52,468 bases of DNA from an uncultured Hyphomicrobiales bacterium. Its GTDB lineage: Bacteria > Pseudomonadota > Alphaproteobacteria > Rhizobiales > Xanthobacteraceae. The translations under genes and the position numbers were made by a program. Under the pieces are notes generated by a model, which saw only the letters and a program-made list of their open reading frames with translations, did no database searches and had not been told where the DNA came from. The stretch lies in the NCBI GenBank assembly GCA_903878085.1, contig CAIRGJ010000028.1, forward strand, positions 1 through 52,468. The letters run 5' to 3'. Below are positions 14,534 to 23,304 of this stretch, piece by piece; the stretch's first letter is position 1, and every line of letters starts with the position of its first letter.

Positions 14534-15325
14534 ATGAAAGCCGCGCGCGTCGTAGTACTGACGGTCGCCATCGCTGCGGGTGGAGTTGCCGCGATGCTGG
14601 CAGGCCGTTCGGATAAGCCTCCGGAGGTCAAGCCGGAGGCGGTCCAAGTCGAGACCATCGATGTGCTGGTCGCCAAAGGCGACATTCCGATGGGCCAGGC
14701 TTTGGCGCCCGGCGATGTGCAGTGGCAGACTTGGCCTACCAGCGCCTCCAGCGGCAATTTCATTCGCAAAAACGAACGCCCGCAAGCGGTCGAAGATCTT
14801 TCCGGTTGGATCGCACGCGTGCCGTTCATCGCCGGCGAGCCGATCCGCGAAGCCAAATTGGTGAACGCCAAGGGCTCCGGCTTCATGGCCGCGATCCTAC
14901 CCACCGGCATGCGAGCCGTATCGACGCAAATCTCGCCGGAAACCGGCGCTGGCGGCTTCATCCTGCCGAACGACCGTGTCGATGTCATTTTGACCCGCCG
15001 CGACGCCAACGCCGACAAGACGGGCGCCGGCGATTCCAGAACCAGCGAAACCGTCCTCACCAACATCCGCGTGCTGGCGATCGACCAGAACATCGAGGAA
15101 AAGGGCGGCCAGAAGGTCGTGGTCGGCAAGACCGCGACGCTCGAACTCAGCCCGAGCCAGGCTGAAACGCTGGTGCTGTCGCAACAAATCGGCTCGCTAT
15201 CGCTATCGCTGCGCAGCGTCACCGACGCCTCGAAGTCCGAGGTGCCTGACGACTCCAAATCGAACAAGAAAAACACCGTCAATGTCGTCCGCTTTGGCGT
15301 GAGCACGCAACAGACACCGAAATGA
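14534..15325 (+). CDS. cpaB: Flp pilus assembly protein CpaB/RcpC
   Basis: A 263-residue periplasmic pilus assembly factor with one N-terminal membrane segment (VVVLTVAIAAGGVAAMLAG) followed by an SAF domain (VLVAKGDIPMGQALAPGDVQW, about 48-68) and the RcpC/CpaB core. The ATG at 14534 follows a GAGAG-containing leader; an upstream in-frame start adds a non-membrane tail and is unlikely. It overlaps cpaC by ATGA, so translation is coupled. Confidence 0.93.
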   Translation: MKAARVVVLTVAIAAGGVAAMLAGRSDKPPEVKPEAVQVETIDVLVAKGDIPMGQALAPGDVQWQTWPTSASSGNFIRKNERPQAVEDLSGWIARVPFIAGEPIREAKLVNAKGSGFMAAILPTGMRAVSTQISPETGAGGFILPNDRVDVILTRRDANADKTGAGDSRTSETVLTNIRVLAIDQNIEEKGGQKVVVGKTATLELSPSQAETLVLSQQIGSLSLSLRSVTDASKSEVPDDSKSNKKNTVNVVRFGVSTQQTPK

Positions 15326-16824
15326 ATGAGTTCAGGGACCTGAGTGACATGGCGGGACATTCGGCGATAAAGACGTTGATCCGTACCGCGTCGCTGGCGG
15401 CGCTGCTCGCCGGCGCGGGGTTGGCTCCGGCCCTTGCGCCGATGAACGCCGCGCAGGCCGCCGACCAAGGCGTGCAGGTCATCCAGGTCGCGGCCAGCGA
15501 AGCAACGTCGCGCTTCATCCCGCTCGGTATCGGCAAATCGGTGGCGATCGATCTGCCCGCCGACATCAAAGACGTGCTGGTCGCTAATCCCAAAGTCGCC
15601 AATGCGGTGATCCGCTCCTCGCGGCGCGTCTATATGATCGGCGTCGAGGTCGGGCAAACCAATATTTTCTTCTTCGACGCCAGCGGCAAGCAAATCGCCG
15701 GCTTCGATATCGCAGTGACACGCGACCTCAACGGGGTGCGCGCCGCGCTCAAACAGACTCTGCCGGATGCCGACATCCGCATCGAGGGCGTCGGCAAGGA
15801 CGGCATCATGCTGTCCGGCAGCGCGGCGAGCGGCGCCGAATCGCAGCAGGCCTATGACATCGCGACGCGGCTGGTCGGCGACGGCATTAAGGTGGTCAAC
15901 GGCATCAACGTGCGCGGCCGCGACCAGGTCATGCTCAAGGTGACGGTCGCCGAAGTCCGCCGCGATGTCATTAAGCAGTTGGGCGTCGATCTGTCCGGCA
16001 GCTTCAACTACGGCGCCGCCGTGGTGAACCTCAATACGCAGAATGCGTTCAGCGCGACCGGCCAGACGCTGAGCAACACAGCATTAGGTGGCAATTGGAA
16101 GAATATCACCGCGACGCTGCGGGCGATGGATCGCGCCGGCGTGATACGCACGCTGGCCGAGCCGAATCTGACGGCGATCTCGGGCGAGACGGCGACCTTT
16201 ATCGCCGGCGGCGAGTTCCCGATCCCGAACGGCTTGTCCTGCGACACCACTAAGTCACCGCCGGTTTGCCAGGCGCAGGTCGACTTCAAGAAATTCGGCG
16301 TCAGCCTGGTGTTCACGCCGGTGGTGATGTCGGAAGGCCGCATCAGTCTCAAGGTCATGACCGAAGTGTCCGACCTGTCGACGGACAATGCCTTGACCTT
16401 GGCCGTGCCCGGCGCTTCCCAGAGCCTGACGATCCCGTCGATCAGTACCCGCCGCGCCGACACCACGGTGGAAATTCCGTCGGGTGGGTCGCTGGCCTTG
16501 GCCGGCATGATCCAGGAGAAAACCAAGCAGCAGATCAACGGCGTGCCGGGCCTGATGCAGTTGCCGATCCTCGGCGCGCTGTTCAAGAGCCGCGACTACA
16601 TCAACAACCAGACCGAACTGATGGTCATTGTCACGCCCTACGTGGTGCGGGCGGTGGCGCAGAAACTTTTGTCCCGCCCCGACGACGGCTTTGCCGATCC
16701 GTCCGATCCGCAAACCGCGTTGCTGGGCCGGCTTAATCGCATCTACGGCAGCGCTAATCAGCCCGACACCCAGGCCGAGCAGCGCGCCAACTACCGCGGC
16801 AAATACGGATTCATCCTCGATTGA
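15322..16824 (+). CDS. cpaC: Tad pilus secretin CpaC/RcpA
   Basis: A 500-residue outer-membrane secretin. It has a signal peptide (SLAALLAGAGLAPALA), an N-terminal pilus domain (AIDLPADIKDVLVANPKVANAV, about 74-95), a BON-like segment, and a C-terminal secretin ring domain with VEIPSGGSLALAGMIQEKTKQ and the closing VIVTPYVVRAV. It forms the channel through which the Flp pilus passes. The start overlaps the cpaB stop; an internal ATG at 15349 could equally be used because the signal peptide lies beyond both. Confidence 0.95.
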   Translation: MNEFRDLSDMAGHSAIKTLIRTASLAALLAGAGLAPALAPMNAAQAADQGVQVIQVAASEATSRFIPLGIGKSVAIDLPADIKDVLVANPKVANAVIRSSRRVYMIGVEVGQTNIFFFDASGKQIAGFDIAVTRDLNGVRAALKQTLPDADIRIEGVGKDGIMLSGSAASGAESQQAYDIATRLVGDGIKVVNGINVRGRDQVMLKVTVAEVRRDVIKQLGVDLSGSFNYGAAVVNLNTQNAFSATGQTLSNTALGGNWKNITATLRAMDRAGVIRTLAEPNLTAISGETATFIAGGEFPIPNGLSCDTTKSPPVCQAQVDFKKFGVSLVFTPVVMSEGRISLKVMTEVSDLSTDNALTLAVPGASQSLTIPSISTRRADTTVEIPSGGSLALAGMIQEKTKQQINGVPGLMQLPILGALFKSRDYINNQTELMVIVTPYVVRAVAQKLLSRPDDGFADPSDPQTALLGRLNRIYGSANQPDTQAEQRANYRGKYGFILD

Positions 16825-16844
16825 GCGGGATCAGGAGACGATTG

Positions 16845-17585
16845 ATGACAGAACTCCACACGGCGGTTGCCCGGCGCTGCGCCCAAGCGGCGCTGCGGCT
16901 GTTGGCGGCCGGCGGTCTCGTCGCGATGCTGGCCGGCTGCAACGAAAGCCGGGTCACGCAAGCCGATTACCCGACCGATTACCGCCTGCGCCATCCGATC
17001 ACGTTGAAGGAAGGCGATCGCACCGTCGAAGTCTTCGTCGGCCGCAATCGCGGCGGCTTGACGCCGGCGCAGCGCGCCGACGTGCTGGCCTTCGCGCAAA
17101 TGTGGCGGCGCGAGGCCACCAGCGGCATCATCGTCGATATCCCGGCCGGCGGCGCGACCGGACAGGCCGCCGCCGACTCGATGCGCGAAGTCCATTCGAT
17201 CTTTGCCGCTTCCGGCGTGCCGCAGCGCGCCGTCTACACGCGCAACTATCGGCCGGCCGACACAGCGCTCGCCAGCATCAAGATTAATTATTCGAAGCTG
17301 ACCGCCACGGCCGGTCCTTGCGGCCTGTGGCCCACCAACCTCGGGCCGGGGCAGGACGGCAGCTACATCGAAAACCAGCCGTACTGGAACCTTGGCTGCG
17401 CGCAACAGCGCAATCTCGCCGCCATGGTCGATAATCCAGCCGATCTGGTTCAGCCGCGCGGCGAAGGTCCGTCCTACACCGGCCGCCGCACCGTCGTGAT
17501 CGACAAATACCGCAGGGGCGATAACCCGTCCGGCAGTTATGCCCCGGCTTTCGACACCGGCAAAATCAGTGATCTCGGCAAATGA
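16845..17585 (+). CDS. cpaD: Tad pilus assembly lipoprotein CpaD
   Basis: A 246-residue lipoprotein with lipobox LAGC after a hydrophobic signal (LLAAGGLVAMLAGC), then the CpaD domain with the conserved DYRLRHPITL segment and WPTNLGPG...NLGCAQQRNLAAMVDNPADL, typical of the family. CpaD is an outer-membrane-linked partner of the CpaC secretin. The ATG at 16845 has AGGAGA at good spacing; an upstream TTG overlapping cpaC is unlikely. It overlaps cpaE by ATGA. Confidence 0.94.
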   Translation: MTELHTAVARRCAQAALRLLAAGGLVAMLAGCNESRVTQADYPTDYRLRHPITLKEGDRTVEVFVGRNRGGLTPAQRADVLAFAQMWRREATSGIIVDIPAGGATGQAAADSMREVHSIFAASGVPQRAVYTRNYRPADTALASIKINYSKLTATAGPCGLWPTNLGPGQDGSYIENQPYWNLGCAQQRNLAAMVDNPADLVQPRGEGPSYTGRRTVVIDKYRRGDNPSGSYAPAFDTGKISDLGK

Positions 17586-18865
17586 TCAAGCACGCACAGC
17601 AAGTCGCAGTCGCCGAACTCGAGCCGATGGCGCCCCCGGGCGCCGAGGCCGCCGACGAACATATCGCGCCGGCGCCCCGCGTATCGGTACAGGCCTTTTG
17701 CGAGTCGGTTGAAACCGCCGCCGCCGTGCAGGCGGCCGGCGAGGATCGCCGGCTGGCCAAGGCGCATGTCAAAATCCAAATGGGCGGCGCCACCGCGGCG
17801 GTCGAAGCCTATCGCTCGTCGCCGACCCCGAACGTGATCCTGCTCGAATCCGATCAGCGCGGCGACGATATTCTGCACAAGCTCGATCAGCTTGCCGAAG
17901 TCTGCGACTCCGGCACACGCGTCGTCGTGGTTGGCCGTGTCAACGACGTCACGCTCTATCGCGAGCTGACCAAGCGCGGTGTCAGCGATTATTTGATCGG
18001 CCCGGTCGGCACACTCGACGTCGTGCGCTCGATCTGTGGGCTGTTCACGGCGCCGGACGCCAAGGCGGTCGGCCGCATCATCGCGGTGGTCGGCGCCAAG
18101 GGCGGCGTCGGCGCCTCCACCATTGCGCATAACGTAGCCTGGGCCATCGCCCGCGATCTTTCGCTGGATTCGGTGGTCACCGATCTCGATCTCGCCTTCG
18201 GCACCGCCGGTCTCGATTACAATCAAGACCCGCCGCAAGGCATCGCCGACGCCGTGTTCTCGCCGGACCGTATCGACACCGCCTTCATCGACCGCCTGTT
18301 GTCGAAATGCACCGACCACCTGAGCTTGCTGGCGGCGCCGGCGACGCTCGAGCGCGTGTATGACTTCGGCGCCGAGGCCTTCGACTCGATCCTCGATTCG
18401 CTGCGCTCGTCGATCCCCTGCGTCGTGCTCGACGTTCCGCATATCTGGTCCGGCTGGACCAAGCGGCTGCTGATTGGCGCCGACGATATCCTCGTGGTCG
18501 CCGGCCCCGATCTCGCCAATCTGCGCAATGCCAAGAACCTGGTCGATCTGCTGCGCACCGCGCGGCCGAACGACCACCGGCCGTACTACTGCCTGAACCA
18601 GGTCGGCGTGCCCAAGCGCCCGGAAATCACGCCGGCCGATTTCGCCAAGGCGCTGGAAGACCAGCCGCTGGTGGTGATCCCGTTCGAGCCGCAGTTGTTC
18701 GGCACCGCTGCCAATAACGGCCAGATGATCGCCGAAGTGTCGGCCAACCATAAGAGCGCGGAGATGTTCCGCCAGTTGGCGCAGGTGCTCACCGGCCGCG
18801 CCGAAGCAAAACGTTCGCGCGGCGGCCTGCTGACGCCGCTGCTCGCCAAGTTGATGAACCGCTAA
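17582..18865 (+). CDS. cpaE: Pilus assembly ATPase-like protein CpaE/TadZ
   Basis: A 427-residue cytoplasmic protein: an N-terminal receiver-like domain (NVILLESDQRGDDIL, VVVVGRVNDVTLYRELTKRGVSDYLIGP) without phosphorylation certainty, and a C-terminal MinD/ParA-type domain starting VVGAKGGVGAST (169-180). The usual P-loop lysine position is alanine (KGGVGAST), as in other CpaE proteins, while the signature lysine is kept. TadZ/CpaE localises the Tad machine at a pole. It overlaps cpaD and lies 39 nt before cpaF. Confidence 0.93.
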   Translation: MIKHAQQVAVAELEPMAPPGAEAADEHIAPAPRVSVQAFCESVETAAAVQAAGEDRRLAKAHVKIQMGGATAAVEAYRSSPTPNVILLESDQRGDDILHKLDQLAEVCDSGTRVVVVGRVNDVTLYRELTKRGVSDYLIGPVGTLDVVRSICGLFTAPDAKAVGRIIAVVGAKGGVGASTIAHNVAWAIARDLSLDSVVTDLDLAFGTAGLDYNQDPPQGIADAVFSPDRIDTAFIDRLLSKCTDHLSLLAAPATLERVYDFGAEAFDSILDSLRSSIPCVVLDVPHIWSGWTKRLLIGADDILVVAGPDLANLRNAKNLVDLLRTARPNDHRPYYCLNQVGVPKRPEITPADFAKALEDQPLVVIPFEPQLFGTAANNGQMIAEVSANHKSAEMFRQLAQVLTGRAEAKRSRGGLLTPLLAKLMNR

Positions 18866-18904
18866 GCCTAAGAGTTAAGAGACTAAGCAAGAGAGGCGTA
18901 ATTC

Positions 18905-20419
18905 GTGTTCGGTAAGCGTAGCGGAACTTCAGAAGCACGCGTTGTGGCGCCGGCTGCGGCGCCGCATGCGGCCGAACCGCCGAAGGCCGCGTCGCGGCCC
19001 GCGGAACAAGCCCTCACGCCATTTCCCTCCGACGGCCTCGGCGCCGCTTTGGTGCCGGCGCCGCCGGCGAATCGGGTCGCGTCGCCGATCAACACCGTGC
19101 CGACCTCGGTCGATACCCGCCGCTCCGAGACCTATTACGAGGTCAAGGGCACCATTTTCGGCGCGCTGATCGAGGCCATCGATCTGGCGCAGCTGGCGCG
19201 ACTCGACGCCGACTCCGCACGCGAGGAAATCCGCGACATCGTCAACGAGATCATCGCGATCAAGAATATCGTGATGTCGATCTCCGAGCAGGAAGAACTG
19301 CTCGACGATATCTGCAACGACGTGCTCGGCTTCGGCCCGTTGGAACCGCTGCTATCGCGCGACGACATCGCCGACATCATGGTGAACGGCTCCGGCGCGG
19401 TCTACATCGAAGTCAAAGGCAAGATTCAGAAGACCAGCATCCGGTTCCGCGACAACCAGCAGCTGCTCAACATCTGCCAGCGCATCGTCAGTCAGATCGG
19501 CCGCCGCGTCGACGAATCCTCGCCGATATGCGACGCGCGCTTGCCGGACGGCTCGCGCGTCAACGCCATCGTGCCGCCGCTGGCGATCGACGGTCCCGCG
19601 CTCACCATTCGTAAGTTCAAGAAGGACAAGCTGACGCTAGATCAGCTCGTCAAGTTCGGCACCATCACCGAGCAGGGCGCGGAAATCCTGGAGATCATCG
19701 GCCGCGTGCGCGTCAATTCGCTGGTATCCGGCGGCACCGGTTCCGGCAAGACCACGCTGCTGAACTGCCTCACCGAATTCATCGACAACGACGAACGCAT
19801 CATCACCTGCGAAGACGCAGCGGAATTGCAGTTGCAGCAGCCGCACGTGGTGCGCCTGGAAACCCGGCCGCCGAACCTCGAAGGCGAAGGCCAGGTAACG
19901 ATGCGCGATCTGGTGCGCAACTGTCTGCGTATGCGGCCGGAACGCATCATCGTCGGCGAAGTCCGCGGACCCGAGGCCTTCGATCTGTTGCAGGCTATGA
20001 ACACCGGCCACGACGGCTCGATGGGCACGCTGCACGCCAACAACCCGCGCGAGGCGCTGTCGCGCCTTGAATCGATGATCACCATGGGCGGCTTCTCGCT
20101 GCCATCGCGCACCATCCGCGAAATGATCTGCGCCTCGGTCGACGTCGTGATCCAGGCGGCGCGCCTGCGCGACGGCTCGCGCAAGATCACGCACATCACC
20201 GAGGTGATGGGCATGGAAGGCGACGTCATCATCACCCAGGATCTGTTCGTCTACGACATGACCGGCGAAGACGCCGACGGCAACATCATCGGGCATCACC
20301 GCTCGACCGGCATCGGCCGCCCGCGCTTCTGGGACCGCGCCCGCTATTACGGCGAGGAGAAGCGCTTGGCCAAGGCGCTCGATGCCGCGGAAGCCGCCAA
20401 CAACGCCATGCGGGGCTAG
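18905..20419 (+). CDS. cpaF: Tad secretion ATPase CpaF/TadA
   Basis: A 504-residue hexameric type II/IV secretion ATPase that powers Flp pilus extension and retraction. After an Ala/Pro-rich N-terminal tail come the N-terminal domain (about 75-240) and the ATPase core with Walker A GGTGSGKTT (276-284), an Asp/Glu box (ITCEDAAELQ), Walker B-like RIIVGEVRGPEAFDLLQAMN and the His box GTLHANNPREAL. The start codon is GTG with an AGAGAGG leader. tadB follows after 6 nt. Confidence 0.96.
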   Translation: MFGKRSGTSEARVVAPAAAPHAAEPPKAASRPAEQALTPFPSDGLGAALVPAPPANRVASPINTVPTSVDTRRSETYYEVKGTIFGALIEAIDLAQLARLDADSAREEIRDIVNEIIAIKNIVMSISEQEELLDDICNDVLGFGPLEPLLSRDDIADIMVNGSGAVYIEVKGKIQKTSIRFRDNQQLLNICQRIVSQIGRRVDESSPICDARLPDGSRVNAIVPPLAIDGPALTIRKFKKDKLTLDQLVKFGTITEQGAEILEIIGRVRVNSLVSGGTGSGKTTLLNCLTEFIDNDERIITCEDAAELQLQQPHVVRLETRPPNLEGEGQVTMRDLVRNCLRMRPERIIVGEVRGPEAFDLLQAMNTGHDGSMGTLHANNPREALSRLESMITMGGFSLPSRTIREMICASVDVVIQAARLRDGSRKITHITEVMGMEGDVIITQDLFVYDMTGEDADGNIIGHHRSTGIGRPRFWDRARYYGEEKRLAKALDAAEAANNAMRG

Positions 20420-20425
20420 CGGGCC

Positions 20426-21394
20426 ATGGACTCGATGGCTGTATTCTTCCTGGCTGCCGTCGCCTTCGGCGGCGTCGCCTATGTCTTCTTGTATCCGATC
20501 CTGTCCGGCGAAAAGAAGGCCGAAGCGCGCATGGCCAGCGTCGCCAAGGCCGAGGTGGTCTCGCGCGCAACGCGCGGGCCGCAGAAATCCCGCCGCGATA
20601 TCATCGAAAACACCCTCAAGGATTTCGACGAACGTCACAAGAAAAGCACGCGCGTGCCGCTGACGGTCAAGATCGCGCGGGCCGGACTGAAGTGGTCAAA
20701 GCGGCAATACTTTCTGATTTCGGCCGGCATCGGCGTCGGCATGTTTTTTCTCGGCCTGTTCATGGCCGGCGGCCTGCTGCCCGCCCTCGGTTTCGGCTTT
20801 GCCGGCGCCTTCGGCCTTCCCTATTGGCTGCTGTCGTTCCTGATGAAGCGCCGCGAAAACAAGTTCCTTAACGCGTTTCCCGACGCGGTCGATATCATCA
20901 CGCGCGGCATCAAGGCCGGCCTGCCGCTGCTCGACTGCATGAAGATGATCACGATCGAGGCGCCGGAGCCGCTGAAGACCGAATTCCGCACCATCGTCGA
21001 GACCCAGGCCATCGGCATTCCGCTCGGCGAGGCCTGCGGCAAGCTCTACGAGAACATGCCGCTGCCCGAGGCGAACTTCTTCGGCATCGTCATCTCGATC
21101 CAGCAGAAGGCCGGCGGCAATCTGTCGGAAGCGCTCGGCAATTTGTCGCGCGTGCTGCGCGACCGCAAGAAGATGAAGGCCAAGATTCAGGCGATGTCGC
21201 AGGAAGCCAAGGCCTCGGCCTCGATCATCGGCGCGCTGCCGCTCGCCGTGATGACCATGGTCTACATCACCAGCCCGGTCTACATCTCGCTGCTTTTCAC
21301 CGAGCCGCTCGGCAACGTCATGCTGGCCTGCTCCGCCGCATGGATGTTCATGGGCGTCATGGTGATGAAGAAAATGATCAACTTCGACTTCTAG
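20426..21394 (+). CDS. tadB: Tad inner-membrane platform protein TadB
   Basis: A 322-residue T2SS-F-fold membrane protein. It has an N-terminal membrane segment, a basic cytoplasmic stretch, two membrane segments near 95-140, the family helix FPDAVDIITRGIKAGLPLLDCM and QQKAGGNLSEALGNLSRVLRDRKKMK, and two C-terminal membrane segments. With TadC it forms the inner-membrane platform on which CpaF acts. It is tightly linked to cpaF and tadC. Confidence 0.95.
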   Translation: MDSMAVFFLAAVAFGGVAYVFLYPILSGEKKAEARMASVAKAEVVSRATRGPQKSRRDIIENTLKDFDERHKKSTRVPLTVKIARAGLKWSKRQYFLISAGIGVGMFFLGLFMAGGLLPALGFGFAGAFGLPYWLLSFLMKRRENKFLNAFPDAVDIITRGIKAGLPLLDCMKMITIEAPEPLKTEFRTIVETQAIGIPLGEACGKLYENMPLPEANFFGIVISIQQKAGGNLSEALGNLSRVLRDRKKMKAKIQAMSQEAKASASIIGALPLAVMTMVYITSPVYISLLFTEPLGNVMLACSAAWMFMGVMVMKKMINFDF

Positions 21395-21417
21395 CAGAGC
21401 AAGACAAAGATAGTCCG

Positions 21418-22392
21418 ATGATGGATCTTCTGATCAGCATACTGAACGTCAAGTCGATGACGATGCTGTTCGCGGCTATCGCCGCGATGGCGACGATTCT
21501 GACGGTGGCGATGCCTTACGCCTTCGGCGATTCCCTGAACGCGCGAATGAAGGCCGTCGCGGTCGAACGCGAAAAGATTCGCGCCCGCGAACGCGAGCGC
21601 ATGGCGCAGCAGAGCCAGAAGATCAATCTGCGGCAGTCGCCGAAACAGTCAATCAAGGCGATCGTCGAGGGCTTCAATCTGAGCAAATGGGTCGGCCAGG
21701 AAGAGGCCCGGCTCAAGCTGGTGCAGGCCGGCTACCGCGGCCAGGCGCCCTATGTCACGTACCTGTTCTTCCGCATGGTGACGCCGATCGCGTCCTTTCT
21801 GGCCGCGGTGTTTTATCTGTTCGTGGTGCTCGATCTCAATCAGCCGAACATGGTCAAGCTCGGCATGTGCATCGCGGCCGCCTATGCCGGCATGCACATG
21901 CCGCTGATGCTGCTGAAGAACAAGATCAAGAAGCGGCAATTGTCGATCAAACGCGCCTTTCCCGACACGCTCGATCTGCTGCTGATCTGCGTCGAATCCG
22001 GCATGTCGATCGAAGCCGCATTCAGAAAAGTGAGCGAAGAGGTCGGCACCCAGTCGATCGCGCTCGCCGAAGAACTGACGCTGACCACCGCCGAATTGTC
22101 TTATCTGCCGGATCGCCGCATGGCTTATGAGAACTTGGCCAAGCGCACCGACCTCGACGGCGTGAAATCGGTTTGTATGGCCTTGCAGCAGTCCGAGCGC
22201 TACGGCACGCCGCTCGCCAGCATGCTGCGCGTGATGGCGCAGGAAAACCGCGACATGCGCATGTCGGAAGCGGAAAAGAAGGCCGCCGGCCTGCCGCCCA
22301 AGCTGACGGTGCCGATGATCGTGTTCTTCCTGCCGGTGCTGTTCGTGGTGATTCTCGGACCGGCCTATATCAAGGTCATGGCGCTGAATTAG
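21418..22392 (+). CDS. tadC: Tad inner-membrane platform protein TadC
   Basis: A 324-residue partner of TadB with the T2SS-F motif FPDTLDLLLICVESGMSIEAAFRKVSEE and a membrane segment at each end (IVFFLPVLFVVILGPAYIKV at the C-terminus). The start MMDLLISI at 21418 is chosen because the longer reading runs back into tadB in another frame. It is the last plus-strand gene of the pilus operon and converges with tadD only 12 nt away. Confidence 0.95.
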   Translation: MMDLLISILNVKSMTMLFAAIAAMATILTVAMPYAFGDSLNARMKAVAVEREKIRARERERMAQQSQKINLRQSPKQSIKAIVEGFNLSKWVGQEEARLKLVQAGYRGQAPYVTYLFFRMVTPIASFLAAVFYLFVVLDLNQPNMVKLGMCIAAAYAGMHMPLMLLKNKIKKRQLSIKRAFPDTLDLLLICVESGMSIEAAFRKVSEEVGTQSIALAEELTLTTAELSYLPDRRMAYENLAKRTDLDGVKSVCMALQQSERYGTPLASMLRVMAQENRDMRMSEAEKKAAGLPPKLTVPMIVFFLPVLFVVILGPAYIKVMALN

Positions 22393-22404
22393 GCCGCGGC
22401 GCGG

Positions 22405-23238
22405 TCAGCTCCCCGCGTCCGGCGGCGGCACGTAGGGCTTGCGGCCCGGCTTCTTCCATTCGCTCTGCTGCGCCAGCATCTGCCGCAGATAGCCAACATT
22501 GGTGGCGGCCTCGTCAGCCGGCAGATCGGCGCGGGCGATGGTCTCGGCTTCGGCGAAGCGGCCTTGCAGGCCGACCACCAAAGCCAGGTTCTGCCGCGCC
22601 TTCGGCGCCGCATTGGGCTGCGCCACGGCGCGCCGTAATGTCGCTTCGGCCAGCTTCAGGTTTTTCATCAGCGCGTAGGACAGGCCGAGATTGGACAGCA
22701 CCGACGGTTCTTCCGGCACCATCTTGAGCGCGGTGGAATACATCTTCTGCGCCTCGGCGTGGCGGCCCATCTGATCGAGCACCGCGCCCTGCGCATTCAG
22801 CACGCGCCAATCCGGATTGTCCGGCGTATGCGCCCGGCTCAGCACGTCGAGCGCCTGGCCGAGATCGCCGGCTTCGGCCAGCGCGCGGCCATAGGCGCCG
22901 AGCAGCGCCATATCGTTCGGGTTGCGCATCGAGGATTGTTCCAGCACCGCGACGGCCTGGGCGCGCTGATCGGTGGCGCGCAGCGCCTGGGCGTAACGGA
23001 GACTGGCTTCCGCGTTGCTCGGGTCTTCCCGGTAGCGGGCGCCCCAGACATCGAGGGCTTTGCGCCACTCGGCATCGCTGCGCGGCGTCGCGGGCGCGCC
23101 GATCGAGCCGGTGGTGTCGTCGCCAGTGGTTTTGCAGCCGGCCATCGGCAGCGCCAGCACGGCGGCGATGGCGGCCGAGGCCAGCCAGCGGGCGGCACGG
23201 TACGTCCTGAAAACCTTGGGATTCCGGCGGCTGGACAT
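22405..23238 (-). CDS. tadD: TadD-like TPR lipoprotein
   Basis: A 277-residue lipoprotein from the ATG at 23238 (MSSRRNPKV). A signal with lipobox MAGC leads to a Thr/Ser linker and then four to five tetratricopeptide repeats (for example WRVLNAQGAVLDQMGRHAEA and VLSNLGLSYALMKNLKLAEA). TadD acts as an outer-membrane pilotin-like factor for the Tad secretin. It faces the tad operon from the opposite strand. A much longer reading reaching 24330 is the antisense of the acyl-CoA dehydrogenase gene and is not real. Confidence 0.92.
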   Translation of the reverse strand: MSSRRNPKVFRTYRAARWLASAAIAAVLALPMAGCKTTGDDTTGSIGAPATPRSDAEWRKALDVWGARYREDPSNAEASLRYAQALRATDQRAQAVAVLEQSSMRNPNDMALLGAYGRALAEAGDLGQALDVLSRAHTPDNPDWRVLNAQGAVLDQMGRHAEAQKMYSTALKMVPEEPSVLSNLGLSYALMKNLKLAEATLRRAVAQPNAAPKARQNLALVVGLQGRFAEAETIARADLPADEAATNVGYLRQMLAQQSEWKKPGRKPYVPPPDAGS

Positions 23239-23254
23239 CCCCGAGCAATAAAAC

Positions 23255-23295
23255 GTTAACCCTAACGAGTGGTTAACCGGAAAATTGGCTATAGT
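23255..23295 (+). promoter_or_regulatory. Divergent promoter region between tadD and the acyl-CoA dehydrogenase
   Basis: Two GTTAAC palindromes (23255-23260 and 23272-23277) lie 17 bp apart, start to start, followed by a near-perfect -10 box TATAGT (23290-23295). The ATG at 23305 lies where transcription would be expected to begin, and no Shine-Dalgarno is seen, so the mRNA may be leaderless or nearly so. A -35 box is not convincing. Confidence 0.45.
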
Positions 23296-23304
23296 GCCGC
23301 CGTC